From: Rhododendron vialii
Lineage: Eukaryota; Streptophyta; Magnoliopsida; Ericales; Ericaceae
NCBI RefSeq assembly: GCF_030253575.1
Contig: NC_080559.1
Coordinates: 9,204,501-9,268,500 of the forward strand
DNA: 64,000 nt
Reading direction: 5' to 3'
Shown here: positions 25,640 to 36,869 of the stretch, piece by piece
How positions within the stretch are numbered: the stretch's first letter is position 1
Layout of the letters: every line of letters starts with the position of its first letter
Translations under genes and position numbers: made by a program
The notes under the pieces: model-generated
Told to the model about the DNA's origin: nothing
The model's database searches: none
The model's input: only the letters and a program-made list of their open reading frames with translations

Positions 25640-27738
25640 ATTTCTTCTCATGAGTTTCTGGTGTTGAACATGTTCTCTAATGGGAACATTCACATTTCTA
25701 AGCGTTCAATAAAATTCTTTCTATCTGTCTCTTGTTTAAGAATTGATCAAGTATTCTCTTCCAACTTTTCATTTCGAATTTTTATCTATCAGGCAAGTGC
25801 ATTATAGCTATTGTTCACCTGCGTAATTCTCGGGCGTTTTGTATAATATGCAAACATTCCTAATTCTTATGAGTGCAAAAAACAATGTCCTGCTTATAAT
25901 CGATGGTTTAGTTGTTCCAATAAAGTGGATAAAGTTCCTGGAAGATCAAAGAGTTGCCAAATGCCAACCCCGTTAATTAATATAGGAATTGGATTCTCTC
26001 TGGTCCTTAATTTGGATTGGAGGGGATAGTCCAAATCTAGATTGTTTATTGGCGGACAGTCCAAATTTGGAATATATTAATGTATGATTTAGATTTGGAT
26101 GGTCCCGTTCAGGTTTTGGACTAGAAAGAATTTTAACCCATAATTATAGTAGTAATTGCTTTGTCAAGTAAAAGCTCTAGATCGTTTATTGGCGGACAGT
26201 CCAAATCTGAAATACATTAATGTATGATTTAGATTTGGATGGTCCGTTCAGGTTTTGGACTAGAAAGAATTTGAACCCATAATTATAGTAGTAATTGCTT
26301 TGTCAAGTAAAAGCATTTATGGTGCTGATTTTGTGGTAGTTTGTATACAGAAAATGTTATGGTACATGAAAATGTCTAAGAAAAAGAATGGATAGTGTTG
26401 ATGTGAATCTCAATCGTCCATTCTCTTTCCAAGACAATCATGTGTCCTATCAAGTCCCTTTGTTTACCGCGGCTACAACACATGGTATAGTAGTATACCA
26501 ATTTGCTCAAGCTTCTCCGGTACGTTATTATTTTAAAACTGTACAAAAAAATGAGCAAATTATATGTTTTCGCAACTCAAGGTCCGACTAGTTTATATGC
26601 ACATTTTCGCAACTCAAGGTCCGACTAGTTTATATGCACATTGACTAACTTTGGGAAACCAATCATACAGTCCATTAGCAGGAATTGAGATTAAAATCAG
26701 GACAATCCTATACGTAGGCCGGTCCTGAATTTTTGGAGGCCTAAAGCGAAAGTAAAAAATGAGGTTTTTTTACAAATTTGTAAGACAAACATAAGATAAA
26801 AAAATCACTTTTCCCAAAATAAGAGAGCACTGACCAATAAGAAAAAATCCCAACTGCATTCGGAACAAGTGATCTATCACTTGCTGTATTGGCACCGTGC
26901 ATGCACAGATTTTTAATGGCTTCAAAGTTCAAAGCTCTTGTTCTATGAAAATGAGAAATTTAGATTTTTTATGTTAAGCTCTAGTACACGTTTGCACCCA
27001 AAAACAGGAAGATATTTAGATTCCAATGAAGTAAGATTAAGGCATTTAGTTGGGGCAACCGCTGAAACAAACCCTCTCTCTTTCTCCGAACCCTTCTCTC
27101 TAAATGTTGGTATGTGTTCTTTTCAAACCAAATTAATGAATCAAGTCAGTGAAGAAAGCGTGTCGTCAATCACTCAAGGTGAGTATGGTTGGTGTGTTGT
27201 TTTGAAAAACATGGCACTGGCCGGACAATGGTAAGGAAAAAACAAGAGCCCAAAAAAAAGAAGGTAAAATCACGGGCACAAAAAAAAGCATGATAAAAGC
27301 ACGGACACGAAAAAAATACGGACACGGAACGACAAGCTGTTATATTTATTGTAAATTATTTTTAACGATTAATAATTTTGTTTTGCCAAGAAAAACGAAA
27401 ACTTCCTTGGTCAATGGTCTTTACTATAGAAAACCTAATTCCAATTAGTAAGATGAATTATCTGATAAAAATGGATCATTTAGTTCTCCAATTTATAAAT
27501 ATGCCACCGAGTATTTTTGGATCTTGCTTTGACTGAATTCGTGTTGGGTCTTTATTTCATCTTTGGATGAGCTTTTTTTTTTTTGGTTATATACTACATA
27601 AAACTACTATATATTTTGGGAACCTAAAAATCTGTCAATTTTTTTTTTTTGAGCTTAAAGCCATGTAACTTGGGCTTTAGCCAGCCCTATATGAGTTGAC
27701 CTCATTCGAGTTGAAACCTCATGATACCTAGTATATTA
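25640..27738. other. Intergenic, with two tandem duplications
   Basis: Begins with the acyltransferase 3' UTR. It contains a 140-bp direct duplication (26041-26180 and 26181-26318, TTTATTGGCGGACAGTCC) and a perfect 37-bp duplication (26567-26603 and 26604-26640). A possible worn TIR element spans about 26714-27693, with ends like TAGGCCGGTCCTGAA and TAGGGCTGGC on opposite strands. No gene is supported. Confidence 0.6.
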
Positions 27739-27971
27739 CTCCATCTGTTCCATATTGAGGGTCCTATACTCTCTTTTGTCATTTTTGAAATAAAAAAATC
27801 AATTATTTTTGTGCATAATTTTTTGAATTTTTTGCACAGTATTTAAAATCTCGATTTATACTTTAATTTGGTGCAAAAAAATTCAAAAAATTATACACGA
27901 AAAATTGATTTTTTTCATTTAAAAAATGACACGATTTTTCATAATGGACTCTCAATATGAAACGGAAGAAG
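27739..27971. mobile_element. Stowaway-like MITE (Tc1/mariner), TA target duplication
   Basis: Ends CTCCATCTGTTCCATATTGA and, reversed, CTTCTTCCGTTTCATATTGA, flanked by TA on both sides. 233 bp, AT-rich, palindromic arms with long A/T runs. Size, TIR wording and TA duplication all fit the plant Stowaway group. Confidence 0.85.
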
Positions 27972-28153
27972 TACTGTTTAGACTTTTACTAATTTGGAAA
28001 GGAAAGGGTAAGAAATATACCCCACCTTTTGGAACTGAACTAATATGTACAATACGATTGATCTCTACTTCATTTGAAGGAGCCATAATTCTCTCACTGA
28101 AAGATGATCAAAATGAAAAACTCTCAATCAAGCTTCCTTCAAGTTTTCTCTCT

Positions 28154-28546
28154 CTAAATGAACTCTTCAACCAGCTTCCCAAAGTCAAACCTCCCATGAC
28201 AGCATTCAACAGCACTCACCACCTCTTGAAAAGCGTTGACACTGCAAGGCACCACCAGCCCATTCCTCTGCTCAAACCCAAACTCATCGTACGCCTTCTC
28301 TAACAGCATCTTGAACAGAGGGTGCGTCAAGTACCCCGTCGGCACCACGAACCGCCGCCGCTCCTCCCCCACGTACACCGCCAAAAACCCCGTCGGGGTG
28401 GCGGCCGACGTCCCCGAGCCTTCCTCCCATTGGTGATCATCCCTTAGCAAACACTCGTGGTACGTTGGCTCATGATCACGTGAACCCCCCATTACCCTCA
28501 CTTTCTTGGCTAGTTTCTTGACAGACCCCATTTTCTTTCCCAGCAT
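28154..28546 (-). CDS. SAUR family protein (small auxin-up RNA), intronless
   Basis: 130-aa protein with the complete SAUR domain at about residues 50-125: GFLAVYVGEERRRFVVP, then YLTHPLFKMLLEKAYDEFGF and a VVPCSVNAFQEVVS segment. SAURs inhibit PP2C.D phosphatases, which keeps plasma-membrane H+-ATPases active and promotes cell expansion. They are typically single-exon genes, as here. The N-terminus is basic (KKMGSVKKLAKKVR); translation could equally begin at the second Met (residue 6). A long (GA)n tract lies immediately upstream of the ATG in the leader. The protein is somewhat longer than the smallest SAURs because of the insert around residues 25-48. The subfamily member is not decided. 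Confidence 0.92.
   Translation of the reverse strand: MLGKKMGSVKKLAKKVRVMGGSRDHEPTYHECLLRDDHQWEEGSGTSAATPTGFLAVYVGEERRRFVVPTGYLTHPLFKMLLEKAYDEFGFEQRNGLVVPCSVNAFQEVVSAVECCHGRFDFGKLVEEFI

Positions 28547-28547
<1 letters not shown>

Positions 28548-28609
<62 letters not shown>
28548..28609. repeat. (CT/GA)n microsatellite in the SAUR leader
   Basis: About 30 GA units on the plus strand, CT on the SAUR transcript, ending next to the start codon. Likely part of the 5' UTR or core promoter and likely polymorphic. Confidence 0.85.
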
Positions 28610-28611
<2 letters not shown>

Positions 28612-28773
28612 TGTGGGTTTAGAACTTCGGAAGGGGAATGGCTTAAAATAGCTAGTGACGTGCTTTTGACTTCAAAAAAATTGAGAACCTATGATTGTGG
28701 AGGTGGTTTTAGGTTCTCTGTCGTTGGGGATTGTCTTCATGATTATTCTTCCACGTGTAGAATAATTAGCTTA

Positions 28774-29408
28774 AGGCTCGATTGGATGCGGGATTAGATT
28801 AAAGCCCCGTTTCGGAAAGGAAAATAAGTATTTATTTTTTAAGAAGGCAATTTCAAGTTCAAAAATCATGTGCTTACGCAAATTATTTTTCTATCAATAT
28901 GGATCTTGTTTGATAGATCTCATTGAGATTTTTAATACGGTGCAAAAAAAATTAAAAAATTATTTTTCGTTTACATTATTTTTAAGTTTAAAAATGTAAA
29001 ATAAGTACTTATTTTTTAAGAAGGTGTTCTGAAACGGGGCCTAAGAGGTATTATGTAAAAAAGAGGAATTGGATAGTAGGAGATATTATGTAAGAAGGGT
29101 TGGCCCACATTGATGTGACAGAATGATTAAATAATACTTGATTTGGCTGATGGATGAAATGAGAGATAATGTTATTTTGTAGTTGAAATGAAAGAGAGAG
29201 AATATTAGGAGGGGGGATTCCACAATGCCGGCTCAAACCCTATCTATATGTAAGCCCCCCTCAGGGGGTATTAGGGAGGGTTATGGAGGAGGGGGTATTA
29301 TCAAATTCCCCGATTTTGTCTTCTCAAACCATGTTATAGAACCGGCCCCACGGATTAAAAGAGGGAGTTGGACAATACTCCTTCATAGTGTGGCATCCAA
29401 ACGAGCCC
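28774..29408. mobile_element. Tourist-like element (TSD TTA) with a nested MITE
   Basis: Outer ends AGGCTCGATTGGATGC and, reversed, GGGCTCGTTTGGATGC, flanked by TTA (28771-28773 and 29409-29411), suggesting PIF/Harbinger type. Nested inside at about 28804-29041 is a second MITE with ends GCCCCGTTTCGG and, reversed, GGCCCCGTTTCAG. An inverted second copy of the inner element lies at 53176-53416. Confidence 0.65.
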
Positions 29409-29411
29409 TTA

Positions 29412-31117
29412 GGGCAATAGGAAATCAATGGTTGAATTAATTATTCTTAGGAAGTCATGGGAATTGGGACCGACATAGGATTAATTTATAAGAATTTTAC
29501 ACAATTAAAAACAATACCAATATTTTTTAGCTTTTTCACATGTTTTCTTTATTTAATGAACGCATAAGGAAACATGCATGGATTTATCGACAAGCAATAG
29601 TGATTGACAACAAAAAAAAAAATTACCGATATTCTTTTTTTAGCCCTTTTTTTATTATATAGAACTCCATAAAATAATATTTTTAAAATTTATAAATATT
29701 TTTTTATGTATTTTTGTGGGACCCAAAGTGAGTCCCACACGTTTGCGGTAAGCCTAGACTTTCTGATTGACAAGTGAGGAGTGCCAAGATAGAAATCAGA
29801 ATATATCCCTTGGATTGGGCGGCAGCAGCACCACTTTAGCAAATGATAAGGCTTCCGGTGCCTTAGTACATGGATGGCCTACATCTCAAGTTAGGGCGGC
29901 CAAATCAACCGAAGTGCTCATTCGGCTAAATAAGTTATTTGACTTATTTTTTTAATTTTTTTTAAATTTTTTTTATATTTATTAGTTTTTTGTCCATTTT
30001 TTGAGGATTATTGTTTTGTCATGACGATAGGAATCTAAAAATTAATAAATTACGATCAAAATCTAATTTTTTTTGAATAAAGACGAAAATAAGCCAATAA
30101 ACCAAATGAGTTACTTGAGTTCGTTAAAAGCTTCTTCAAGAGTTGTTCGTCACATAAACAAATGAAGCTTGAATATCTTTTTGAAGCTCGAGCGTTAAGT
30201 TTTCAAATCAAACTCAAACAAACTATTATTCGGCTCGTTTGACTAATGATGTATAAAAACATCAAGCTACTAACTACTAAGACGGCTCATGTTTAGCTTG
30301 ATTAAAGCTCATTTGACATCGGCTAGCTCGTCTCATAAATAAGGTAAGCTCAAACATAATTTTTAAGCTCGTTAAATTTTCAAACCAGGCCTAATCAACC
30401 ACCTTCTCAGATCGTTTGGTCGTTTATCATCCCTATCTGATCAAGTCTCTATCATCTAATTACACATAAAAGAAATTCAAATCCAGGAGAAAAAAGGTTT
30501 ATATTATAATGTTTCGTCCAAATTGAAGCTTGCAACTTATCAAAAAGGAAAGAATTGAAAAAAGTTAATCACCCAAAGTAAATAATAAATAATAAGGTTT
30601 CGTTATCAACTCTTAAGTAGGTTAGATTTTACAATATCACTCATGATATATATAGCCTATAGTGCTTTTAAAAAAACAGGTAAGAAATAAGAATCAAATA
30701 CCAACCACCATTTTAATATTATCTCAACTTACGAGAAGTAGAATCTGAAATTATTCTATGACCTACAACAAAAAAAAATGTATGGTTTGTTATAACCGTT
30801 CTATAATTGATTCGAGTGCCATATTTTATAAGGACTTGGCTTCCCTTCCTTCCGTACCAAAAAAAGGGTGCAATGCACTAGTTAACTCTCAAAAAATAGA
30901 GTCAGGTTATACGGACTTTTTCTCCGATTTTAATTGGGCTCCTACAAGTGGATAGTAGAATCGAACTTGCAAAATTAATTGAGATACACATAAGTTAGTT
31001 CGAATACCCAAACTATGAAAATAACTTTAAAAGATAGAGAATCCTAACGCACCAACCACTCAATGTTGAAGCAAAGGAAGAGGGAGGGAGAGAGAATCCT
31101 CAACACATACCTTCTAA

Positions 31118-31174
<57 letters not shown>

Positions 31175-31987
31175 TGCGGTTGGTGGTCGGCTGAAAATGA
31201 TGGATAGCTTTGTTGTAGTGGGGAGGTTGTAGTTGATCATGTACTTAATTAATACTTATCTTTTGCCTTTTGGGTATTGGAAATGGGTTGCTTTAGACCC
31301 CATAACGTGCTTGGAGCTAGGAAAGAAGCCTACTATAATTCTGACCAAAATGCTTGGATATTAGTAAAGAAATTAAGGGCGACACTGACTTTAAGTCACA
31401 TAATTTGCATGCGTGAGTGAGAATATAGAACGAGACTGTAAAAGCTTATTTAAAACACATTTAAAATTACTTAAATCCGTGAAAGCAAGGATCGAGAGCG
31501 CGAGCGCAGTATAAAAATTGAAAAGAAGAGTGCACGACATTTTAAAGAGTATATTGTAACACTTTCCTTTAAAAAATTACGTGAATAAGAACCGTATTGC
31601 TTTCGGAGAGAAAGGGAGAGATCTAGACAGTATAGTTGACATGAGAATGGATCTCCATTAACAACAGGACATAGATGATCTAGAGTGAACTGGACCAAAG
31701 CACAATCCATTTGTCAATTTTTTGAGGCTTGGTTCACGGCACAAGACCCTATTGTACAATGAAGTACATCAACTTGTGAGGGGACTCCATTGGACATTAT
31801 TTAGCAAGATCTTAAATAATGATGGAAATGGAACCTTTTAATAGTATTCTGTAGGGCCTATCATTCTTTCAAACAGAAAGTCTACCCCCAACGTTTTGTT
31901 TCCCCACTCTCCCATCGCAGCTCTAGCTCAATTTTATTGTTCGTCTCAGTAGGTCAGAATTTTAAAAAACTCTCTTAGGAAAAAATT
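29412..31987. other. Intergenic stretch without a gene
   Basis: AT-rich and featureless apart from a long GA microsatellite (31121-31171) and GCTCGT-rich repeat text around 30120-30400 that resembles a common dispersed plant repeat. No coding region or RNA gene is supported. Confidence 0.5.
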
Positions 31988-32140
31988 TTATTTTTATTTT
32001 TATTTTTTGCCATTCATTAATCCTAATCTACACTATCCTAGGGGACTTGGGGGAGGGACATGAGGCTTACGGGGATCGAACCATGCCCATGTGCATGAGA
32101 GTATGTAAAGGAAGTCAACTACACTCCAGTCCACTTGGTT
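31988..32140 (-). mobile_element. tRNA-derived SINE
   Basis: On the minus strand it has a pol III B-box-like GGTTCGATCCC in the 5' half and ends in an A-rich tail of AAATA units. It is flanked by imperfect direct repeats TTAGGAAAAAATT (31975-31987) and TTAGGGAAGAATT (32141-32153). The A box is less clear. Body about 153 bp. Confidence 0.6.
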
Positions 32141-32768
32141 TTAGGGAAGAATTAAGCCTCTTCCATTTAGGTTTTGATCACATGTGATCGGCACACCCAA
32201 CTTTTCCATCCAAAATGTTAACCATCATTAACGATTAGACCACATAAGATGCAAACCGAAACGATTAGTCCGACGGTTGTCGGGTGTTCAATTTTTTTTA
32301 AAGCTTTTGTCCGTAATTCAATGAGATAAGTTAACCAAAAATAATAATGTAGTTATTGTCATGAATGCAAAATTAACACATTCAGACTAACGACAATAAA
32401 GATGGAGAGAATATAGATCATGCTACTTACCCCTATAGATTCTTCTTTTTCTCTTTCGTTTTTTATTATGATTGTGAGATGTAATTGAGTTGTGATTAAG
32501 TGTTTAATTGGTTTTAGCCAACTTCAATTGATTTTATGAAACGCCATTAATTTATGACACTTGTCATGATGAAAGTCCTCCTCACTAATGACCACTTTAA
32601 TATATAGTATAGGTAGATAGATATAGATATTTGTAATAAATTAAGTTATGTAAGTGTCGTTGCCGATAAAAAAAAGTTATGCAAGTGCCATTAAATTTAT
32701 ATCAATGTAATTATCATAGTTGACAGAAAAACGAAGAAGAATTTCCTTCTCTTATGTTTGGCTTATTA

Positions 32769-33253
32769 GATCATCTCCAACCCTTACACAATTTTTACTC
32801 AAATTTCAATAAAAATCTGACTAAAAGTTTGGTTTGGAACTGGCTTCCTCAGTTCTTTACTCGGATTTCAAACCCTAACCAACGTCCTTCGCTCACCGCC
32901 GCCAAAAAATTGCAATGCGTCTCCCTGTGCTACCCTTGCCCGAGTGACGACGACGACGACTAACTCCTGTGTCTCGATCAATCGATCGATCTCCTGCATC
33001 TTTTTCTCTCTTGATCTTTGCTGACGACGATGATCGACCTCTCTCTCTCTCTCGACCTCTGCTACTCTCGCCTGAGTCGTCAACAACAGCCCTCAACCAC
33101 GAGTAATCACCACCGCCTACCACCAAAATATAGCCATTGAAATTTGGTGAAAAATTGGGTAAAGCTTAAATTTGGTATAACTTTGGGTAAGGAGTGGAGC
33201 TCCAATTTGATTGTTTTTTACTCGGATCTGAATTTAAGTTTAAATTTGAGTAA
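32769..33253. repeat. Older Harbinger-like remnant with GC-rich insert
   Basis: Begins TTA then GATCATCTCCAACCC, like the end of a Tourist element, with phrases shared with the adjacent MITE (TTACTCAAATTT). The middle (about 32880-33080) is unusually GC-rich (GACGACGACGAC, CTCTCTCTCG) and could be captured host sequence. The right end is unclear. Confidence 0.4.
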
Positions 33254-33565
33254 GAGCATCTCCACTCCTTACTCAAATTTTGACTCAAACTTAAATTTGA
33301 GTAAAATCACCCAAAACTCCCCTTCACTCCTTACCCAAACCTAAACCATTACTCAAAATTGGTTAGACTCAAACTCTTACTAAATTTTTGAAGACAAATT
33401 TCACACCTTTAAGTTTACGATATTGTCATTAATGAAGTTTTTACTCAAATTTGCGCATATTTATGCTTGGATTTGACATTTGAGTTTACTCATTGGAACA
33501 TACGATACCAAATGAAGCATTACTCATATTTTTACTCAAATTTGAGTAAATGGGTGGAGATGCTC
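33254..33565. mobile_element. Tourist-like MITE (PIF/Harbinger), TSD TAA
   Basis: 312 bp with ends GAGCATCTCCACTCC and, reversed, GAGCATCTCCACCC, flanked by TAA (33251-33253 and 33566-33568). The body repeats ACTCAAATTTGAGTAA on both strands. Confidence 0.85.
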
Positions 33566-33568
33566 TAA

Positions 33569-34273
33569 GGCCATCTATAGTGGCATAATAAAAAATGGAT
33601 AACCAAAAGTTGACACATCAACTTTTGATTATTCATTTAATAGGTTGCTAAGTTTACCAATGTTGAGGTTCACAATGGTCGCTTTTAGTCCATAACCAAA
33701 ATAAGGGGTCCACAACAATTTCAATCTCTCTCCCTCTCCCCTCTGTTTCCCGCCATTCACTTCTTTTCGTTAACGTTTTTTTTGGGCAAAAATATATTGA
33801 TTATCTCCCTTAATTTTGGGGAAAAATCAGCGACTTTCTTTCATTCTATTATGAAATTTTTTTTTGGGGGGAAGGGGAATAGAAATGGGAAAGAAGAATG
33901 AAATACCTTAATTTGGCGACGATTGGTTGAATTGTAGATGATCAAGAGATATGAACTTCACTTTTGGAGGGAAAGAAAGAGAAATAGTTTGTGGATAAAG
34001 TAGAGAATATATAGAGTTGGCGAAGAAGAGAAGAAGAAAATACCAATTGAAACATGCGTGTATATAAATTTTGGAACTAGTTAACTTATGTGATGTGGGG
34101 TCGACAAATTTTGATTATTGAAAAATGTTGCTAGTTTTGGTTATCCAAAGCCTAAAATTTGATTATTTCTAAGGATGTTGCTAAGTTTGATTATACCATT
34201 GTGAGCCATCTTTTGTACAAACATTGTTAACTTTAAAAACAATTGACTTTTGATTATACCACTGTGGATGGCC
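33569..34273. mobile_element. Tourist-like element, TSD TAA, abutting the previous one
   Basis: 705 bp with ends GGCCATCTATAGTGG and, reversed, GGCCATCCACAGTGG, flanked by TAA (33566-33568 and 34274-34276). Its left TAA is the right TAA of the neighbouring MITE, so the two share one target triplet. No transposase reading frame. Confidence 0.78.
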
Positions 34274-34929
34274 TAAGGAGTAGAGATGATATTGGGGAAA
34301 GGAAAAAAAAGTACCCCGTCCAAAAATCGCTTTATTTCATTTGTAAGAGGGTGAATAATTTGGAAAAAGTGTGCTTTTACTTTCCTTTTTCAAAAATTTA
34401 AATAATAATTTTTTTAAAAATAAATTAAATGACTCGATCTGTATGTGTGTGTGTGTATATATATATATATATAATTTTTTATTGAACGGTTCAATAAAAA
34501 ATTATTCAAATCAAGCCATACCCGGTCATTTTGTTTGCCAATTTCTCGTAAATACGCTTAAAATCATGTTCTGAACACATTGAACGGCTCGGATCATCAA
34601 ATTTCAATCGGAAAATGGGAGGTGCAGACGGTAAAAGGGTGTGGACTTGAAACGTGGTGGTGTACATATACACATACACACACACTCTCTCTACTAATCC
34701 TATCAGGGATCCTAGACATGCACAAAATCTAGACTTCTTTTGTAGGTCGTTGGATGAGTCATCCAATGGCTATGACAAAAGGGAAGAATCTCGCGGGTCA
34801 AATGCATAAAAAAAGAGACGGGTTGGAGGAAACGGGTTCTCTACTCATGCGTGTCAAGACCCAATCCCCTCTTTCCCAATTCCCAGTTCATTACGTTCGG
34901 AGAGAGGGAGAGAGAGAAGAGGCGATTTA

Positions 34930-35645
34930 TGTTGGAGCATAAACTTGATTTGGTATTTTGGCCCAAGAAAAATGAAGTCCAAGACAAACCCAATAAAAAA
35001 GCCCAAATAGTAGATATTATTGGAGGAGTATTAAATATGTTGTTTCTAGAAGGAGTACTGCTACCGGTACAGAAAAATTGGGACCGAAATCCTACCGACG
35101 GCCGCCGGTGGGCCGTCTCCGGCCACCGGACGGCCGATCCGAGCCGTTCAAAAATTCTAAAAAAAAAAACCGAGGGGCCCAACGCGGGAATCAATGTCAT
35201 CCGAGGTGTGTAGGGTGCTTGATCGGAGCACCCCTTTTCGTGTATATACGCACGAAAAGGGGTGCTCCGATCAAGCACCCTACACACCTCGGATGACATT
35301 GATTCCCGCGTTGGGCCCCTCGGTTTTTTTTTTTAGAATTTTTGAACGGCTCGGATCGGCCGTCCGGTGGCCGGAGACGGCCCACCGGCGGCCGTCGGTA
35401 GGATTTCGGTCCCAATTTTTCTGTACCGGTATCTTTACTGTTCTAGAAGACCTTGTTCTAGAAGATCCCTGGAAAGTATCTAGATATTTGTTGTTAGTAT
35501 AAGTCACATGTGTAAAATCTAGAATGTACCTATAAATTATCTTGTAAAAGATATCAAAAAAGTTCAAGTTCTAAGTGAAATACAAGTACTCTTCTCCTTC
35601 AAAAATCCTGTCCAAATATATACCTGATACTCTCCCCTTCAGACA
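34930..35645. mobile_element. Solo LTR fossil, itself split by a MITE
   Basis: Starts TGTTGGAGCA and ends CAGACA, flanked by near-identical 5-bp repeats ATTTA (34925-34929) and ATTCA (35646-35650). The uninterrupted right arm of the surrounding palindrome shows the empty site (GGCAATTAAGGCG near 36915), which supports both borders. Net length about 320 bp once the inserted MITE is discounted. Copia-like by size and wording; no internal retroelement region is present. It is younger than the inverted duplication. Confidence 0.7.
35053..35440. mobile_element. Foldback MITE, copy 2 (9-bp TSD TTCTAGAAG)
   Basis: 388-bp near-perfect palindrome, homologous throughout to the element at 21920-22327 (shared CATCCGAGGTGTGTAGG, GACGGCCGATCCGAGCCGT). 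It is flanked by exact 9-bp repeats TTCTAGAAG (35044-35052 and 35441-35449). It sits inside a solo LTR. Overlapping reading frames on both strands are palindrome artefacts. Confidence 0.92.
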
Positions 35646-36736
35646 ATTCAGGCGTTCGAAGATTTTTTAACGATCGATCTGAAACGAACAATATATCCAA
35701 GCGACGACGACTCCACGGTCTCTTCTCTTTCTCTTTCTCTCTCTCTCTGCATTTTTCTGCAAAACCAGAAATTAGGGCTTGAGGATTTTTTTTTTGGTTT
35801 TGAACCAAAAAAAGCACCAAAAGAACGACTAAAGAAGAAGATTGAATCTCTCTCCCAATCTAGTTAGGGTTCGAGACCTGATTATGGTTTTGCTAATTTC
35901 AAACAGAAATTAGGTTTTGTGAACTGGGTTTGTCAAATTAGGGTTATGCATACGCCTTGGGCTTAATAGTTTCAAATTCAAAATTCCAGTTTATGAAAGT
36001 TTGAGTACTAGCAGAGTAGGTTCGATTTCTAGTTCATGGGATTTAGGATATTGTATAGTCGGTAGTCTTTTGGATAAATTGCAGCATTAATTTGATATAT
36101 TCCCTTTTTTGCACAGATGGTGCGTGAGAAGGCCCTTCGTGCACTCCATGAAGGATTTCATAGTTTCTGAAAACCTATTAAAAGACGCCATTGCAGATGC
36201 ATCATTCTTGTTCTGGGGTCATATTAGACATCAAACCTAAAAAGTTTTCATGTCCAATCCTTGCTTTATCGCGACACCAGAACAAGATGATGCATCTGCA
36301 ATGGCGTATTTTAATAGCTTTTCAGAAACTATGAAATCCTTTTCATGGAGTGCACGATGGGCCTTCTCACTGCACCATCTGTGCAAAAAAGGCAATCCAA
36401 TTAATGCCGCAATTTGTCCAAAATTAAAGCAGCAACAGCAAGGAATCCAATATGAAATCACGTTTCACTCTTCGACAAACTAGAATAATCAACCAATGGA
36501 CCACAATATAAATACAGAAAAAAATGAACAACATCAAAAGAATTGGAACTCGGATGTATTAGGCTGAGGCATACGAGGATTTATCCAGTTCTGGTTCCAA
36601 ACAGCCTGAGGCCCTGATCTTCTCCTAATTTCTGGTTCGTCAAACCATAACCCTAATTTGACAAACCTAGTTCACAAAACCTAATTTTCGTTTGAAATCA
36701 GCAAAACCATAATCGGGTCTTGAACCCTAACCAAAT

Positions 36737-36831
36737 TGAGAGAGAGAGAGAGAGAGAGATTCGATCTTAGTGCTCTTTTTGGTTCGAAACAAAAAAAACC
36801 CCTAAAAGCCTAATTCTGTATTTGTAAAAAT

Positions 36832-36867
<36 letters not shown>
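36737..36867. repeat. Two GA microsatellites in the right palindrome arm
   Basis: GA runs at about 36738-36760 and 36835-36867 correspond to CT-rich segments of the left arm (about 35725-35745 and 35848). They have expanded differently since the inverted duplication. Confidence 0.75.

Positions 36868-36869
<2 letters not shown>

Noticed and set aside
34841-35567. Several overlapping open frames of 70-150 aa on both strands with mirrored sequences
   Set aside because: They are the two arms of one palindromic MITE read in each direction; the same residues appear on both strands. Not genes.
36237-36461. 74-aa minus frame with HEKDFIVSEKLLK
   Set aside because: Lies at the centre of the large palindrome with a copy on the other arm; treated as a captured fragment and not as a live gene. 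A link to kinesin-5 stalk wording was considered and dropped as too weak.
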